Shown in pieces: positions 36,308 through 46,700 of a DNA stretch of 64,000 nucleotides. This stretch comes from CAVQRC01 sp963715045 (GTDB lineage Bacteria > Planctomycetota > Planctomycetia > Pirellulales > Lacipirellulaceae): assembly GCA_963715045.1 (NCBI GenBank), contig CAVQRC010000004.1, forward strand, positions 868,001 to 932,000. The letters are read 5' to 3'. Positions within the stretch are counted from its first letter, which is position 1. Every line of letters starts with the position of its first letter. The notes under the pieces are model-generated. The model saw only the letters and a list, made by a program, of their open reading frames with translations, was not told the DNA's origin and made no database searches. A program made the position numbers and the translations under genes.

Positions 36308-36459
36308 GCCGGTTCGGGGGAATTGGTCACGGTACCCGATTCGCTGCTGAGGAGCCAGTGTGGCCCTCGCCAAGGTCGCATGGGCCATGCTTGTCGGCAT
36401 CACGCGCGAACCGATAATGATTGGCAGACAACCCGCTGCCTGTTTATGGGAACGACATC

Positions 36460-37458
36460 ATGCCGGGGCGATGGCCGCCATCGACCGTATTCGCAATCCT
36501 CGCCGCCTTCGCGGCAGCAGGCCTGCCGACCCAGATGGCGGCCGCACAACCGCGTTCTCCTCACGCGGCGGCGGATGATCGACCGCCCCGCGCGGAACCT
36601 CCTCGTCAGTGGCCGCAGGCGATTCTTGACGAGTTCTTTCCGGACGCCCGCACGGTCCTGGAGGGTGAACGGCCGGCGGCAAGGTTTACGGATCCGGGTG
36701 CGGTACCCACCGCGACGCCCATGGCGCCCGAGGGAATGCCCGCCGCGACGCCCGCCACGGGCTTTGCCTGGTCGCAGCACATCGCCGCGGAGACCCTCGA
36801 AGACGAAGTCAAACGGATCTCGCAGGCGGTGGCCGCGATCGTTCGCACACCGGTCGAATTCAAGGGAGGCAGCTACCAGGACGGGCGGCTGCATTTCACG
36901 ATGCTCGCCGTGCTGTTCGAAGTCGCTGCCGAATACGACGGCGAGGTGCGTTGGCAACGCGATGCGGCGACGCTTCGCGATTTGTTCGCCCGAGCGGCAC
37001 GAAATTGCAAAGTCGGCACCGATGCCTCGTTTCAGGAAGCGCGGCTCCGCAGCGAGGACCTTCAGTCCATCGTGCGCGGAAGTCGCGTCGACGGACCGCC
37101 GCCCGAGCCCGACCTCGTGTGGGGAGAGCTCGTCGATCGCCCGCCCCTGATGCAGCGGATGGAGGTCGCCTTTCTCGAAAACCTCACGCCGTGGCTCTCC
37201 AGCGAGGCCAGTTTCGCACGTAATCGTGACCGTATTCGCGACGAAGCACAATTGCTGACCGTGCTTGGCGAGGTGATTACCCGCGAGGGATTCGAGTTTT
37301 TCGACGACGACACGTACCAGCAGTACGCCTCGACGCTCCGCGAAGCCGCTCGTGAAATCGCTGAAGCAGTCCCCCTGCGCCAGTACCAGAAAGCCCGCCG
37401 CGCCGCCGCCAGCGTCACGAAGGCCTGCAGCGACTGTCACGACGGATACCGCAGTTGA
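36460..37458 (+). CDS. Secreted cytochrome-c-like protein (C-terminal CSDCH)
   Basis: A 332-aa protein. MPGRWPPSTVFAILAAFAAA is a signal peptide, followed by a Pro/Ala-rich stretch. Near the very C-terminus is a single heme-attachment motif CSDCH (residues ~324-328) preceded by a helix (YQKARRAAASVTKA), the arrangement of the four-helix cytochrome c'-type fold. The middle (YDGEVRWQRDAATLRDLFAR, EAAREIAEAVPLRQ) is helical. Planctomycetes have many such single-heme periplasmic proteins. ATG 36460 is chosen because it opens the signal. Electron partner unknown. Confidence 0.75.
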   Translation: MPGRWPPSTVFAILAAFAAAGLPTQMAAAQPRSPHAAADDRPPRAEPPRQWPQAILDEFFPDARTVLEGERPAARFTDPGAVPTATPMAPEGMPAATPATGFAWSQHIAAETLEDEVKRISQAVAAIVRTPVEFKGGSYQDGRLHFTMLAVLFEVAAEYDGEVRWQRDAATLRDLFARAARNCKVGTDASFQEARLRSEDLQSIVRGSRVDGPPPEPDLVWGELVDRPPLMQRMEVAFLENLTPWLSSEASFARNRDRIRDEAQLLTVLGEVITREGFEFFDDDTYQQYASTLREAAREIAEAVPLRQYQKARRAAASVTKACSDCHDGYRS

Positions 37459-37632
37459 TTCCCTGCCGCAGCTGAAGCACCAGGGACCCCACCCCGATGG
37501 GTCTCAAGACCGCCAATCCGGGTGTCACGTTGCGCGATTCGAATCCGGCCGTTACAATGGCTCGCTTTAAGCTCCTCATCCAGCGCCGTTCGAGCCGTCG
37601 TGAAATATCAGGTTCAGCCTCTGACATTTGGC

Positions 37633-39033
37633 ATGCGAACGTGGCAAGTCGCGGCCCTGATGCTGCTCACGATCGAGCTCTCGGGCTGCAGTCGCAACAC
37701 GCGAACCGGTTCGGCCGCAGCCTATCCCGAGCGGACCGTGACGATCGTCTGTCCATGGTCGCCCGGTGGGGGTACCGACCGCGTCTCCCGCTTCTGGGCC
37801 GAGGCTCTCCAGGCCGAGTTCGATCAGCCGTTCGTGGTCGTCAATCGGACAGGCGGCGCCGGAGCGGTCGGGCACTTCTCGAGTGCCTACGCCAAACCCG
37901 ACGGTCATACCATCGGCATGATCACGTTCGAGCTTTCGACGATGCATCGCATGCGTATCTCGCGACTGACGTACGAGGACTACGAATGTCTGATGCAGGT
38001 GAATGCCGATCCGGCGGCGATGATCGTGCGAACCGACGCCAGGTGGCAGACGCTCTCGGAGTTGCTGGACGAAATCCGCGCGCGGCCCGGCGAGATCAAA
38101 ATGTCTGGCACGGCGACCGGCGGCGCCTGGGACCTCGCTCGGGCAGGGCTGCTCAGGGCGGCCGGGATCCCGATCGAATCGGTTGTCTGGGTGCCGCACC
38201 CGGGAGCGGCACCGTCGCTGATGGAAATGATGGGGGGGCACGTCGATGCCGTGTGTGCCAGCGTTCCGGAAGTCGCGGCGCAGCTCGAGGGAGGGCAGGT
38301 TCGCGTGCTGGCCGTCATGAACGACACCCGAATGCCGGACTATCCCGAAATGCCAACCGCTCGCGAGCAAGGGATCGACTGGGTTGCCGTTGGCTGGCGG
38401 GGGCTGGGGCTCCCCAAAGGCACACCGCGCGAGATCGTGCAGCTGCTCGAGGATCGCTGTTACAGGATCGCTCAGAGCGACGTCTACCGAGACTTCATGG
38501 CGAAGAATGGATTCGGCGTGAAGATTCGCAAGGCCGAGGAGTTCACCGATTTTCTCGCCGCGCAGGACGAGCAGTGGAAATCGGTGGTCGAAGCGGCCGG
38601 TTACGACCAGGGATTGACTGGGAACGGTGATCCGGGCCCGCTCGCGTTGCCCATGGCTCTGGTGATCGGTCTGGCCGTCGTGGGCGGATGGGAACTGGTC
38701 CGCAGCCGCAGCCTCCGCGGCCTGCCCGCCGCCATCGCCGCCGAGCAGCAAACCGCCGTGGAGTCCTCGTTGACCAGCTCGCGGTCCAGACTCGCGATGG
38801 TCGCGCTGGCCCTGATTGCCTACGTCGCGGCGGTGGCGTGGCTCGGGTTTGCCATCAGCACACTCCTGTTTTTTGCGACCACAACTTGGGTCCTCGGGGC
38901 ACGCTGGTGGTCGGCCCTGCTGGCCGCGGTGGTCGTGATCGCGGTGGTGTGGTCACTCTTTTCATTCGCGTTCGAGGTGCAGCTTCCTCGAGGGATCCTC
39001 GGTTCTCTGGCAGGAGGATTGCCGTGGACCTGA
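37633..39033 (+). CDS. Fused TctC (substrate binding) - TctB (small membrane subunit) of a tricarboxylate transporter
   Basis: A 466-aa protein. Residues 1-~335 are a TctC/Bug solute-binding protein: lipoprotein signal ending LTIELSGC, then AYPERTVTIVCPWSPGGGTD, GGAGAVGHFSSA, ADPAAMIVRTDARWQTLSEL and PKGTPREIVQLLEDRC. Residues ~345-466 are TctB, with four membrane helices (PMALVIGLAVVGGWELV, LAMVALALIAYVAAVAWLGF and two more). Normally these are separate genes, tctC, tctB and tctA. The stop overlaps the tctA start by 10 bases. The whole is a high-affinity carboxylate import system; substrate unknown. ATG 37633 opens the signal peptide. Confidence 0.87.
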   Translation: MRTWQVAALMLLTIELSGCSRNTRTGSAAAYPERTVTIVCPWSPGGGTDRVSRFWAEALQAEFDQPFVVVNRTGGAGAVGHFSSAYAKPDGHTIGMITFELSTMHRMRISRLTYEDYECLMQVNADPAAMIVRTDARWQTLSELLDEIRARPGEIKMSGTATGGAWDLARAGLLRAAGIPIESVVWVPHPGAAPSLMEMMGGHVDAVCASVPEVAAQLEGGQVRVLAVMNDTRMPDYPEMPTAREQGIDWVAVGWRGLGLPKGTPREIVQLLEDRCYRIAQSDVYRDFMAKNGFGVKIRKAEEFTDFLAAQDEQWKSVVEAAGYDQGLTGNGDPGPLALPMALVIGLAVVGGWELVRSRSLRGLPAAIAAEQQTAVESSLTSSRSRLAMVALALIAYVAAVAWLGFAISTLLFFATTTWVLGARWWSALLAAVVVIAVVWSLFSFAFEVQLPRGILGSLAGGLPWT

Positions 39034-40526
39034 CGGAGATCGGGCCCGTTCTCAACAGCCTGATGAGCCTCGACGTGCTCTTGCCGTGGTTGACGGCGAT
39101 GGTGTTCGGCGTGTTCGTCGGTGCCACGCCCGGGCTGACGGCCACGATGGCCGTCGCCCTGATCGTGCCGATCAGCTTCCATCTCGAACCCAACGCGGGT
39201 CTGGCGATGATCATCGGCGTGAGCTTCACGGCAATCTTTGCCGGCGACATCCCGGCAACGTACCTGCGAATCCCGGGCACGCCGGCCTCGGCGGCTGCCA
39301 CCCTCGACGGTCACGAACTGGCCAAACAGGGCCGCGGCGGCTACGCACTGATCATCGATCTGTTCTGCTCGTGCCTGGGAGGCCTCGTCGGCGTGACGCT
39401 GCTGATCCTCGTCGCCGCGCCCCTGGCGACGTTCGCGCTTCAGTTCAGCGACTTCGAATACTTCTGGCTCGCCGTCCTTGGGCTCAGCATGAGTGCCTTC
39501 GTGAGTCGCGGAAGTGTCGGCAAGGGAATCATTTCCGCGATGCTCGGCGTCTTGATCGGCACCGTCGGGATGGACGTGGTGACCGGGGGGCCGCGGTATC
39601 CCTTCATGGAAGAACTCGGCAGCGTCGAGCTGATGAGGGGATTCGATTTCATCCCCGTCATGATCGGCCTGTTCGGAATCGCGGAGGTGCTTCGGAATGT
39701 CCAGTCGCAAGTCTCATGGTCGGCGGCCAGCGTGCATCGTTCATCAATGCCGCTTTTCGAGTCGCTGCGGGCGATCTGGCGACATAAGGTGATCGCGGCC
39801 AGCAGTGCTGTGATTGGAACGGTTATTGGCGCACTCCCGGGGGCTGGTGCCGATATCGCCGCCTGGGGTGCCTACGGAGTCGCCCGCAAGACGGCCCGCA
39901 ATCGTGAGCAGTTCGGGACCGGTGCGATCGAAGGAGTGATCGCGCCCACGAGTGCCAACAATGCAGCGGTCGCCGGGGCATGGATTCCGGCTCTCGTGTT
40001 CGGCGTGCCCGGCGATGCCGTGACGGCGATCGTCCTGGGAGCGATGTTGATGTACGACATTACGCCGGGCCCCGAACTGTTCAAGAACGATCTGTCTCAA
40101 GTCCAGGGCATCTTCTCGATCGCCCTGCTGACACAGTTGCTGCTGCTGCCTGCGGGCTTGCTCGGCCTGTACGCGTTCGGGGTGGTACTGCGTCTGCCGC
40201 GGCGGTTCGTCCTCGCCGGGGTGGTCGTGTTTTCAGTGGTCGGTTCCTACGCCCTCAACAGCAGCATGTTCGACGTGTACGTGATGCTCGCCTTTGGTCT
40301 GGTGGGTTACCTGCTCGAGGCACGGGGTGTCCCGCTGGCGCCGTTGATTCTGGGGCTGATCCTCGGCCCACTGGTGGAACGCAAACTGCGTACGGGTCTG
40401 ATTAGTTCAGGCGGCGACTTCGCGCCGATGTTTACCAGCCCGATCTGTATCGGCTTGATCGCCATCCTCGTAGCGGTCTTCGCGGCCGGGCCGTTCGCCA
40501 AGACACTCCAGCGGCGGAAGAAATAG
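39024..40526 (+). CDS. tctA: Tripartite tricarboxylate transporter, large membrane subunit TctA
   Basis: A 500-aa protein with about 12 helices. Signatures: FGVFVGATPGLTATMAVAL and GAIEGVIAPTSANNAAVAGA, the two repeated TctA half motifs, plus PGTPASAAATLDGHELAKQG. GTG 39024 is preceded by CAGGAGG and overlaps the end of the TctC-TctB gene, so the three parts are translationally coupled. It forms the substrate channel. Confidence 0.92.
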   Translation: MDLTEIGPVLNSLMSLDVLLPWLTAMVFGVFVGATPGLTATMAVALIVPISFHLEPNAGLAMIIGVSFTAIFAGDIPATYLRIPGTPASAAATLDGHELAKQGRGGYALIIDLFCSCLGGLVGVTLLILVAAPLATFALQFSDFEYFWLAVLGLSMSAFVSRGSVGKGIISAMLGVLIGTVGMDVVTGGPRYPFMEELGSVELMRGFDFIPVMIGLFGIAEVLRNVQSQVSWSAASVHRSSMPLFESLRAIWRHKVIAASSAVIGTVIGALPGAGADIAAWGAYGVARKTARNREQFGTGAIEGVIAPTSANNAAVAGAWIPALVFGVPGDAVTAIVLGAMLMYDITPGPELFKNDLSQVQGIFSIALLTQLLLLPAGLLGLYAFGVVLRLPRRFVLAGVVVFSVVGSYALNSSMFDVYVMLAFGLVGYLLEARGVPLAPLILGLILGPLVERKLRTGLISSGGDFAPMFTSPICIGLIAILVAVFAAGPFAKTLQRRKK

Positions 40527-40533
40527 CCGCACA

Positions 40534-40645
40534 ACCAGCCCCAAAAAGACCCCTGGGGTATTTCTGGGGGACTGGGTGAAATGGCATCTTGCCCATCCCC
40601 CCAAAAAGACCCCAACCCCCAAAAAGACCCCAGGGGTCTTTTCTT
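40534..40645 (+). terminator. Terminator region with three identical 15-mers
   Basis: CCCCAAAAAGACCCC occurs at 40539-40553, 40599-40613 and 40617-40631. The last is followed by AGGGGTCTTTT, making a perfect inverted repeat AAAAGACCCC/GGGGTCTTTT (40622-40642), and the first by TGGGG. This is right after tctA and probably ends that operon. Confidence 0.65.
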
Positions 40646-41507
40646 GGTCGGGGCGCTTAAGTTGATGTTCTCAGACGAGTTCTGAGTTTCATCAGGGAGG
40701 ATTTCCGAAAAACTTTTGTTCGACGCGCGAACCTTTCCATGCCGATCCGTGTCTCAGGAGTCGGCTGTCGGCCGGCGATCGCTTCGCACGCTTTCGATAC
40801 GACCGGCACCACCTGCAAGCTCCTCGTCCGGGAGGGTTTCACTTGACGAAACCTCCAAAGCACGAGATGCTTCAACGACGGGGGGAGTATCTCCCTCCAG
40901 GTTTCGCTGGCGGTACGCCGGCGAATTTTATTTCGTCTCTCTGATCCGCCTGTGGCGCAAAGAGAATTGCCATGCGTAGTTTCATTCAGAACTTCCGCTT
41001 CATTGCTGACTTTGCCCTTGGTCAAGGTAGCGCGATGATTGTGGCCGCTCTGCGTGGAGCCCATTCGACGCAGGCATTCGCAACCGCGCCTATCTCGATC
41101 CGCTCGGCGAAGCGGCGAGGCGGATGGTTGACAGGTTCATGGCAGCTCGCGACGGCAGGCGGCGGGGATTCGACCCACACGGTCGATGCCCATGCCGCGG
41201 TGCTAAATCGCGGCCAAGGGTACTCCCTGCCGGAGTGCTATCGCATGCCGGTCGGCATGCCTGCCTGTTGGGCCAAACGCCTGGGCTAGAGCCGGGTCGC
41301 GCGTCATCGACGCGAAGCCAGGATTGATTCCAGCCCGACTCGCCACGTGCGAGTTGCCGTCGCCCTGATCGTCGGCGTTTTCCCGTTCGTGATTCGCAAC
41401 GCTTTCGTTGGAATCCGAGACATCCGGGGCACGCCGCCAGACTCAACCACCGATCGTTACGCCCGCATGGAGGTAATCCACGGCGTGGGGATAGCAAGGG
41501 ACGAAAG
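40646..41507. other. Intergenic region, 860 bases
   Basis: No supported gene. An open frame at 40972-41289 has no recognisable family, a basic, Gly-rich composition and no good ribosome-binding site, so it is left out. A promoter for the ECF sigma gene at 41508 presumably lies toward the right end. GCATGCCGGTCGGCATGC near 41243 is an inverted repeat. Confidence 0.45.
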
Positions 41508-42083
41508 ATGACGACTACCGAGACTTTTGAAGCGACAGGCGTGGCAACCGTGGCCGAACTGGCCCAGGCTGCCCAGGATGGCGATCGCGCTGCGTTCACG
41601 GAATTGGTCAGCCGGTTCGAGGGATCGGTACGCGCCATCGCCCTGCGACGCCTCGGCGACTCGCTCGAGGCTGAGGAGCTGGCACAAGAGGTTTTTATCA
41701 AGGCCTATGAGAAGCTCTACCAGCTCAGCGAGCCGGCTGCGTTCGGAGGGTGGTTGCGGGCAATCACGGTCCGCCTGGCCATCAATCGGCTGGTCCGTCG
41801 TGGCACCACGATCTCGACGGAACCGGAGTTCTTCGAGGCGACGTGCGCGACCAGCCGAACGCCGCTCGACGAAGTGCTGGCAGCCGAGCGAGAGGCTCAG
41901 TTGCACCAGGGTCTGGCGCGGCTGCAGGCCATGGACCGCGATACGCTCGAAGCGTTTTACGTTCGTGGACAGTCGTTGATCGAGATGAGCGAGCGGTTCG
42001 CATCGCCGGTCGGAACGATCAAACGGCGTCTGCACGTTGCCCGCAAGCGTCTCGCCAAGGAACTCGAGGGCATGGCCGTGTAA
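41508..42083 (+). CDS. ECF-type RNA polymerase sigma factor
   Basis: A 191-aa extracytoplasmic-function sigma-70. Region 2 is visible in FTELVSRFEGSVRAIALRRL and ELAQEVFIKAYEKLYQLSEP, then GGWLRAITVRLAINRLVRR; region 4 is a helix-turn-helix in RGQSLIEMSERFASPVGTIK followed by RRLHVARKRLAKEL. No anti-sigma factor gene follows; the next structure is a strong terminator. ATG 41508 follows GGGACGAAAG. The regulon cannot be deduced. Confidence 0.88.
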   Translation: MTTTETFEATGVATVAELAQAAQDGDRAAFTELVSRFEGSVRAIALRRLGDSLEAEELAQEVFIKAYEKLYQLSEPAAFGGWLRAITVRLAINRLVRRGTTISTEPEFFEATCATSRTPLDEVLAAEREAQLHQGLARLQAMDRDTLEAFYVRGQSLIEMSERFASPVGTIKRRLHVARKRLAKELEGMAV

Positions 42084-42114
42084 GGTCGCCGCTCGAGTGA
42101 ACTCGTTACTCCAA

Positions 42115-42150
42115 GGCCCGGCTCTTCCACGGGAAGGGCCGGGCCGTTCT
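42115..42150 (+). terminator. Rho-independent terminator of the ECF sigma gene
   Basis: GGCCCGGC (42115-42122) and GCCGGGCC (42138-42145) pair, with CTTCC/GGAAG continuing the stem around ACG, and GTTCTTATT follows. It sits 32 bases after the sigma gene stop. Confidence 0.8.
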
Positions 42151-42355
42151 TATTCGGGGTGTGGCGACTCGACGTCAGTTCTTGCGTTTGGAGCTCTTCA
42201 GCGCTCGGCGAACTTGCTTTGCGTAGTCAGGATCCAGGCGTGCCAGTCGGCAGCAACGTACATCGAGCGTCGCATGCGGGGAGGACAGGACGCCGTCACA
42301 CGTGGTTCGCGAGCGGACGGCTGAATTACCCGTGTGCACGAAACGCGGAGGCAAA

Positions 42356-43024
42356 TCAACGCGACCCGCCGCCGGGTGCTGAAGGGAGCTGAAGGTGGTG
42401 GACCCACGCAGGCGGTGCATTCAGCAGAATGCTGTCCCGACGGACTCGATGTCGCCCGCAACAGTCTTCGAGAATCTCATCCACGGCATGCATGCGAATG
42501 CGGCTGGCTCCTAGAGAGATCCGCTTGCGAAGCGGTCGGATATACATGTATTCGAAATAGCTCAGCGTTCCGGTCGGCCGTAGCAGGCGAAAATAACTCT
42601 CGGTAATCTCGCGCACCAGTTCGGCGGGGAAATTGACATGGGGTAAGCCGGAAATCACATAGTCGTAACCCACGTCGCCGGCGAATTCCTGCAGCGGCAG
42701 TTCGTGGATGCGGGAGATGTCAGCATGCGGTTGCCAGGCAGGATCGTTGGCGAACCGCTCACGAAGAACCTGGACGAATTCAGAGTTAAGCTCGACCAGG
42801 TCGAATTGATCGCCGGGACGCAGCAGCTCAACGATGCGATTTGTAAACGCGCCCGTACCGGGCCCGCACTCGAGGATGCGAATGGGAGCGTTTCCCCGCT
42901 GTGCCAGATAGCGGGTGATCGCCCGGGCGAGGAAACGGCTGCTCGGCAGGATGGAACCGGTCGTTTGAAACCGAGCCCCGAACTGCTTCAAGAATACGGC
43001 TTGTTGCTTCAAAGAACGGTACAC
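42356..43024 (-). CDS. SAM-dependent methyltransferase, phospholipid-N-methyltransferase-like
   Basis: A 222-aa class I methyltransferase. The start FLKQFGARFQTTGSILPSSR and motif I IRILECGPGTGAFTNRIVEL, followed by FDLVELNSEFVQVLRERF and YDYVISGLPHVNFPAELVRE, resemble PmtA-type phospholipid N-methyltransferases and their KsgA-like relatives (an N-P-P-Y-like motif appears as SGLPHVNF). The C-terminus is basic. Acts at the cytoplasm-membrane border if PmtA-like. The gap 42151-42355 holds nothing I recognise. ATG 43024 is the first start. Confidence 0.75.
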   Translation of the reverse strand: MYRSLKQQAVFLKQFGARFQTTGSILPSSRFLARAITRYLAQRGNAPIRILECGPGTGAFTNRIVELLRPGDQFDLVELNSEFVQVLRERFANDPAWQPHADISRIHELPLQEFAGDVGYDYVISGLPHVNFPAELVREITESYFRLLRPTGTLSYFEYMYIRPLRKRISLGASRIRMHAVDEILEDCCGRHRVRRDSILLNAPPAWVHHLQLPSAPGGGSR

Positions 43025-43072
43025 GGGTCCGCCTCAGCGCTGCCGGAGAGAAGCATTCAGAATCGCTCAGGT

Positions 43073-43504
43073 TCAGGTCGGTGGTGACTTGTAGGCAGAT
43101 ATCGCGAGGGCGACCCAACCGGCGACGAGTAACAGTCCGCCGAGGGGAACGATGGCTCCCAGGAAACGGTAGTCGGGACCCGTGAAGGTGAGCACGTAGA
43201 GCAGACCGGAGAAAATCAGGATGCCGATCAGAAAGTCGTATCCGGCGATACTCCCCAGGCGGCGAGACTGAACGGTGTGCGTCGTTCTCTCCTGCCAGAG
43301 TCCGACGAGCACGAGTGCAAGTGCGTGGACCAACTGGTAGCGGACGGCCGGTTCGTAGCGATCGTCGATCCGCATCTCGACTTCTTCGGGAGCATAGCCC
43401 CGTTCGGCGAGTCGCTGCTCGAGTCCGTGGGCACCGAATGCGCCAAGCAGGACGGCAATCGCCGCCAGCAGACAGCCGGTCATGATCCAAGCGGTTGAAG
43501 GCAT
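43073..43504 (-). CDS. DUF423 membrane protein (YgdD-like)
   Basis: A 143-aa protein with four membrane helices. The signature start AIAVLLGAFGAHGLEQRLAE and later RYQLVHALALVLVGLW, then IFSGLLYVLTFTG and IVPLGGLLLVAGWVALA, match DUF423. An extra acidic loop (APEEVEMRIDDRYEP) lies between helices 1 and 2. ATG 43504 is the start. Function unknown in all bacteria. Confidence 0.85.
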   Translation of the reverse strand: MPSTAWIMTGCLLAAIAVLLGAFGAHGLEQRLAERGYAPEEVEMRIDDRYEPAVRYQLVHALALVLVGLWQERTTHTVQSRRLGSIAGYDFLIGILIFSGLLYVLTFTGPDYRFLGAIVPLGGLLLVAGWVALAISAYKSPPT

Positions 43505-43784
43505 CCCGTGAGCTCTGGGTATTCGCAGGTGGTGGCGCGAAGCTAATTGCGTAGCGTAACACCAGACGCCGTACTATTGAACGCCCGCAGATCTGCCGAG
43601 CGGGCCGCTGTGGCTCGAAACGCGCACGAAAAAGCCGCCACGAGTTGGGAGCGAACCCGTGGCGGCTAATGTGCCGGCATGCTTTGCGAACCGCCGGCGT
43701 AGGGGAAATGTGGGATTTTGCTGGTCCGGCAAGACTCCAGGTACCGCTCGCAGTCGGTGACTGCGAGCGGTCAGGAGTCGACTG

Positions 43785-46700
43785 CTACTGTCCGGAGGGC
43801 GTCCCGAGCAGGTCTTCTTCTTCCTCTTCCTGGATAATGATCCGTGGGGTGACCATCATCATGAGGCTCTCGGTCGACCTGCCGATACCGACATTCTTGA
43901 ACAGCCGGTTGATGTAGGGCACTTTCGAAAGCAGCGGTACCCCGAACTCATTGCGTCCTTCCGAGAGACGCTTGATCCCGCCCAGCAGCACCGTCCCGCC
44001 GTCCGGTACGCTCACGGTGGTGCTGACGGCCACGAACTGGAACGTCGGTAACTGGACCGTCGTACCACTGCGGATCTCAGTCCCACCGGTCTCTGACATC
44101 TCGTTGTTGCCATCGTCGTCGGTGTCCGTTCGCGAACTGCCCGAGATGCTCGTGGTGGAACCCTCGAACGTGAACTCCTGGACGTCGCCGATCTGGCTGA
44201 AGAACGGCACGACGGTCATTCGGACGTACCGGCGATCGTCGGAGACGACCGCCTGGATGGTCATCAGCGTGCCCTCGTTGAGAACCACGATGACCGGCTG
44301 CTGGGCTGCGGCAAAATCGCCGACGACCGGGATCACACTGATCACGAAGGGCCGCTGAATCGTGTCGGAAACGATTGCTGACTGACCGTTGAAGAGCGTG
44401 ACCTTCGGGGCTTCGAGCACGTTCGACCGCCGGTCTCCCTGGGCGGCCTGGACGATGAAGTAGGCCTCGATATCGCTGAGAATCGCGAAGCCGAACTCGG
44501 CCACGTCGACCGGATTGCCAAACGCGGGCGATGCCAGCCCGAAGCTCTCCTGCAGGAACGGAATGTCGAGGTCGGCCGTGAAGTTCGGGAAGTCATTGAC
44601 ACCCGTCGAGCGGTTCAGACCCACGGTTGCACTCGGGTGCGGGGGTTCTACCCGCTGTCCCGGTACCGGGGGAGGACCGAGCTCCGCGATCACGCCCGGT
44701 CCGTCTTCGATCAGGAAGTCGAAGTCGACGCCGATCCGCTCGAAGAACGTGTCATTGAGCCGAATGAATCGCACCTCGATCGTGACCTGGAGATCCTGCA
44801 GACGTCGCAGCTGTTCCAGCAGGTCGGCGATCTCTTCATGAACTTCCTGGGTCTGACTGATGACCAGGCTCAAGTTGGTGGGGAACTCCTTGATCGAGCC
44901 CGGACCACCGACTTCGTCCCAGGAATCGGCCGCGACGGTCGTCGTGATCAACTCGATCAGCGACTCGAAGTCGGCTTGAGCTGCTCCGCCGACTCCGCCC
45001 GGACCCGAGGACAGCGGAACCGCGCCCGGATTGGGACCGGCAAACGGCGTATTCATCTGCTGCGCGAGGACCTCGCCGTTCCTCTGTCCACCCGGTTGCT
45101 GCATGTTGTTGACGAGCGAGATCGGGCCGCCGCCAAGGCCGCCGTAGAGCCCACCGCCCCCGCCGTACCCCATGGCCGCATGGGCGTCGTTGATCATCGC
45201 CTGCAAGCCCATGTTGCTGCTGGGAGTGAAATTGGGAATCGGGATCACCAGGTCGGCCACGTCGTATACGACTGGCTTGATGTTGCCCTCGCGGAGATGC
45301 TCACTCGTCACTTTGAGGACTTCATCCTCGATCACGTAACCCAGTCTCAGTGGGGTGAGAATCAGATTCAAGGCACTCTCCAATGAGATCTCCTGGTTCA
45401 GATTGATCGTGATCGGGGAGTCGCTGGAGATTCCCTCCTCGCTTAGGCCGAGGGGATCGAGATGGATGTTCACGCCGGCCAATTCGCTGAGCCCGCTGAT
45501 CACGCTCGCCAACGGAACGCCCGTGTATTCGAGCAAGACCGGTTTGCGAAGCGTGCGTTCGATCTCCAGTTCACGCGGCGTACGCTGCCTTCCGCCCTCG
45601 CTGAATCGCTCGCGGCGGCGGCGGCTGAGTTCGGGCCAGTTCTCGTCGTACACGATCGGGTTGTTGTCGTCGAAGGGGATCGCCGAATCTTCGACCGCAT
45701 ACAGCGTGTTAAAGACGGCACCCTCTTTCTCATCCTGCAGCATGCGATTCATGAAAGATCGCCGGATGAACTTGGATTGATTCATGATCTGCTGCACGAC
45801 CAGTTCATCCGGAGCAAGTTCGTTGAGCCGCTGTGCGACGATTTCCATTTCATGGTACCGCTGTTCGTCGCGAAGCTGGTTGAACTCGTCGACGAGGACG
45901 GCGATCCGCTCTTGAACTTCAACCTTGACCTGCTGTTCACGATCGATCTGAGCGCGTACTTGGTCGTTCCGTTCGTCCAACTCGAGCTCAGCTCGATGTT
46001 GTTGCATGTAACGTTGGATGTCGGCGACGCTGGAATCGATTCGGCGCGTGAGTGGGGTGGTGATCGCTTCGCGGAGCTGCGCTTCGGCGACGACCTGGCG
46101 TGCTTTTTCCAGAACTTCGAGCGCCTGCTTGGGCTTCTGTTCTTTGAGTCGAATCGCTTCGGCTTGAAAACGGGCCACCTCGGCGGAGACCTGGCGAATC
46201 TGCACCGCTTCCTGCTGATCCACGGTCTGCAGGAGGTTGGAGCCCCCGTCCGGTGTCGTCGAGCCAGTACCGTCGACCATCAGCATTTGCAGATAACCTT
46301 GCAGACGCTGTTGGGACACGACGTCGAGTTCCTCCCGCCGATCGTAGGCCTGGCGGAACAAATTGATCGCGGCCAGCGTGTCCTGCTTGGCAAGCGCGGC
46401 TTCCCCTTGCTCGACCAGCCGATAGGGCGTGTCGGCAACCGGCGACGCCGAGACGCTGCTGGGCAGTGGCGCCGGAACCTCGGGCGGAACCTCTTCGCGG
46501 GACGGAGCCTGCGCGATACGCGGTCCGTTGAGTTCGACTTGGGCAGGAACGTTCCGCGTATTGTCGTACTCGGGGCTGTAAATCGTCTGTTCTGGTCTTT
46601 CGCCGTCGGGAGAGCCGCCAGTCAGATTATCCGTAGCGGCCGCTGTCTGGGCGAATGCCTCTTCTGCGGTTCGTGGATAGCTGCCGGGTGTAGTCGGCAG

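Noticed and set aside
34250..37150. 966-aa open frame on the plus strand
   Set aside because: It runs antisense to uvrC and the phosphohexomutase, has no family features, and reflects GC-rich third positions.
40972..41289. 105-aa open frame in an intergenic region
   Set aside because: No recognisable family and no good ribosome-binding site.
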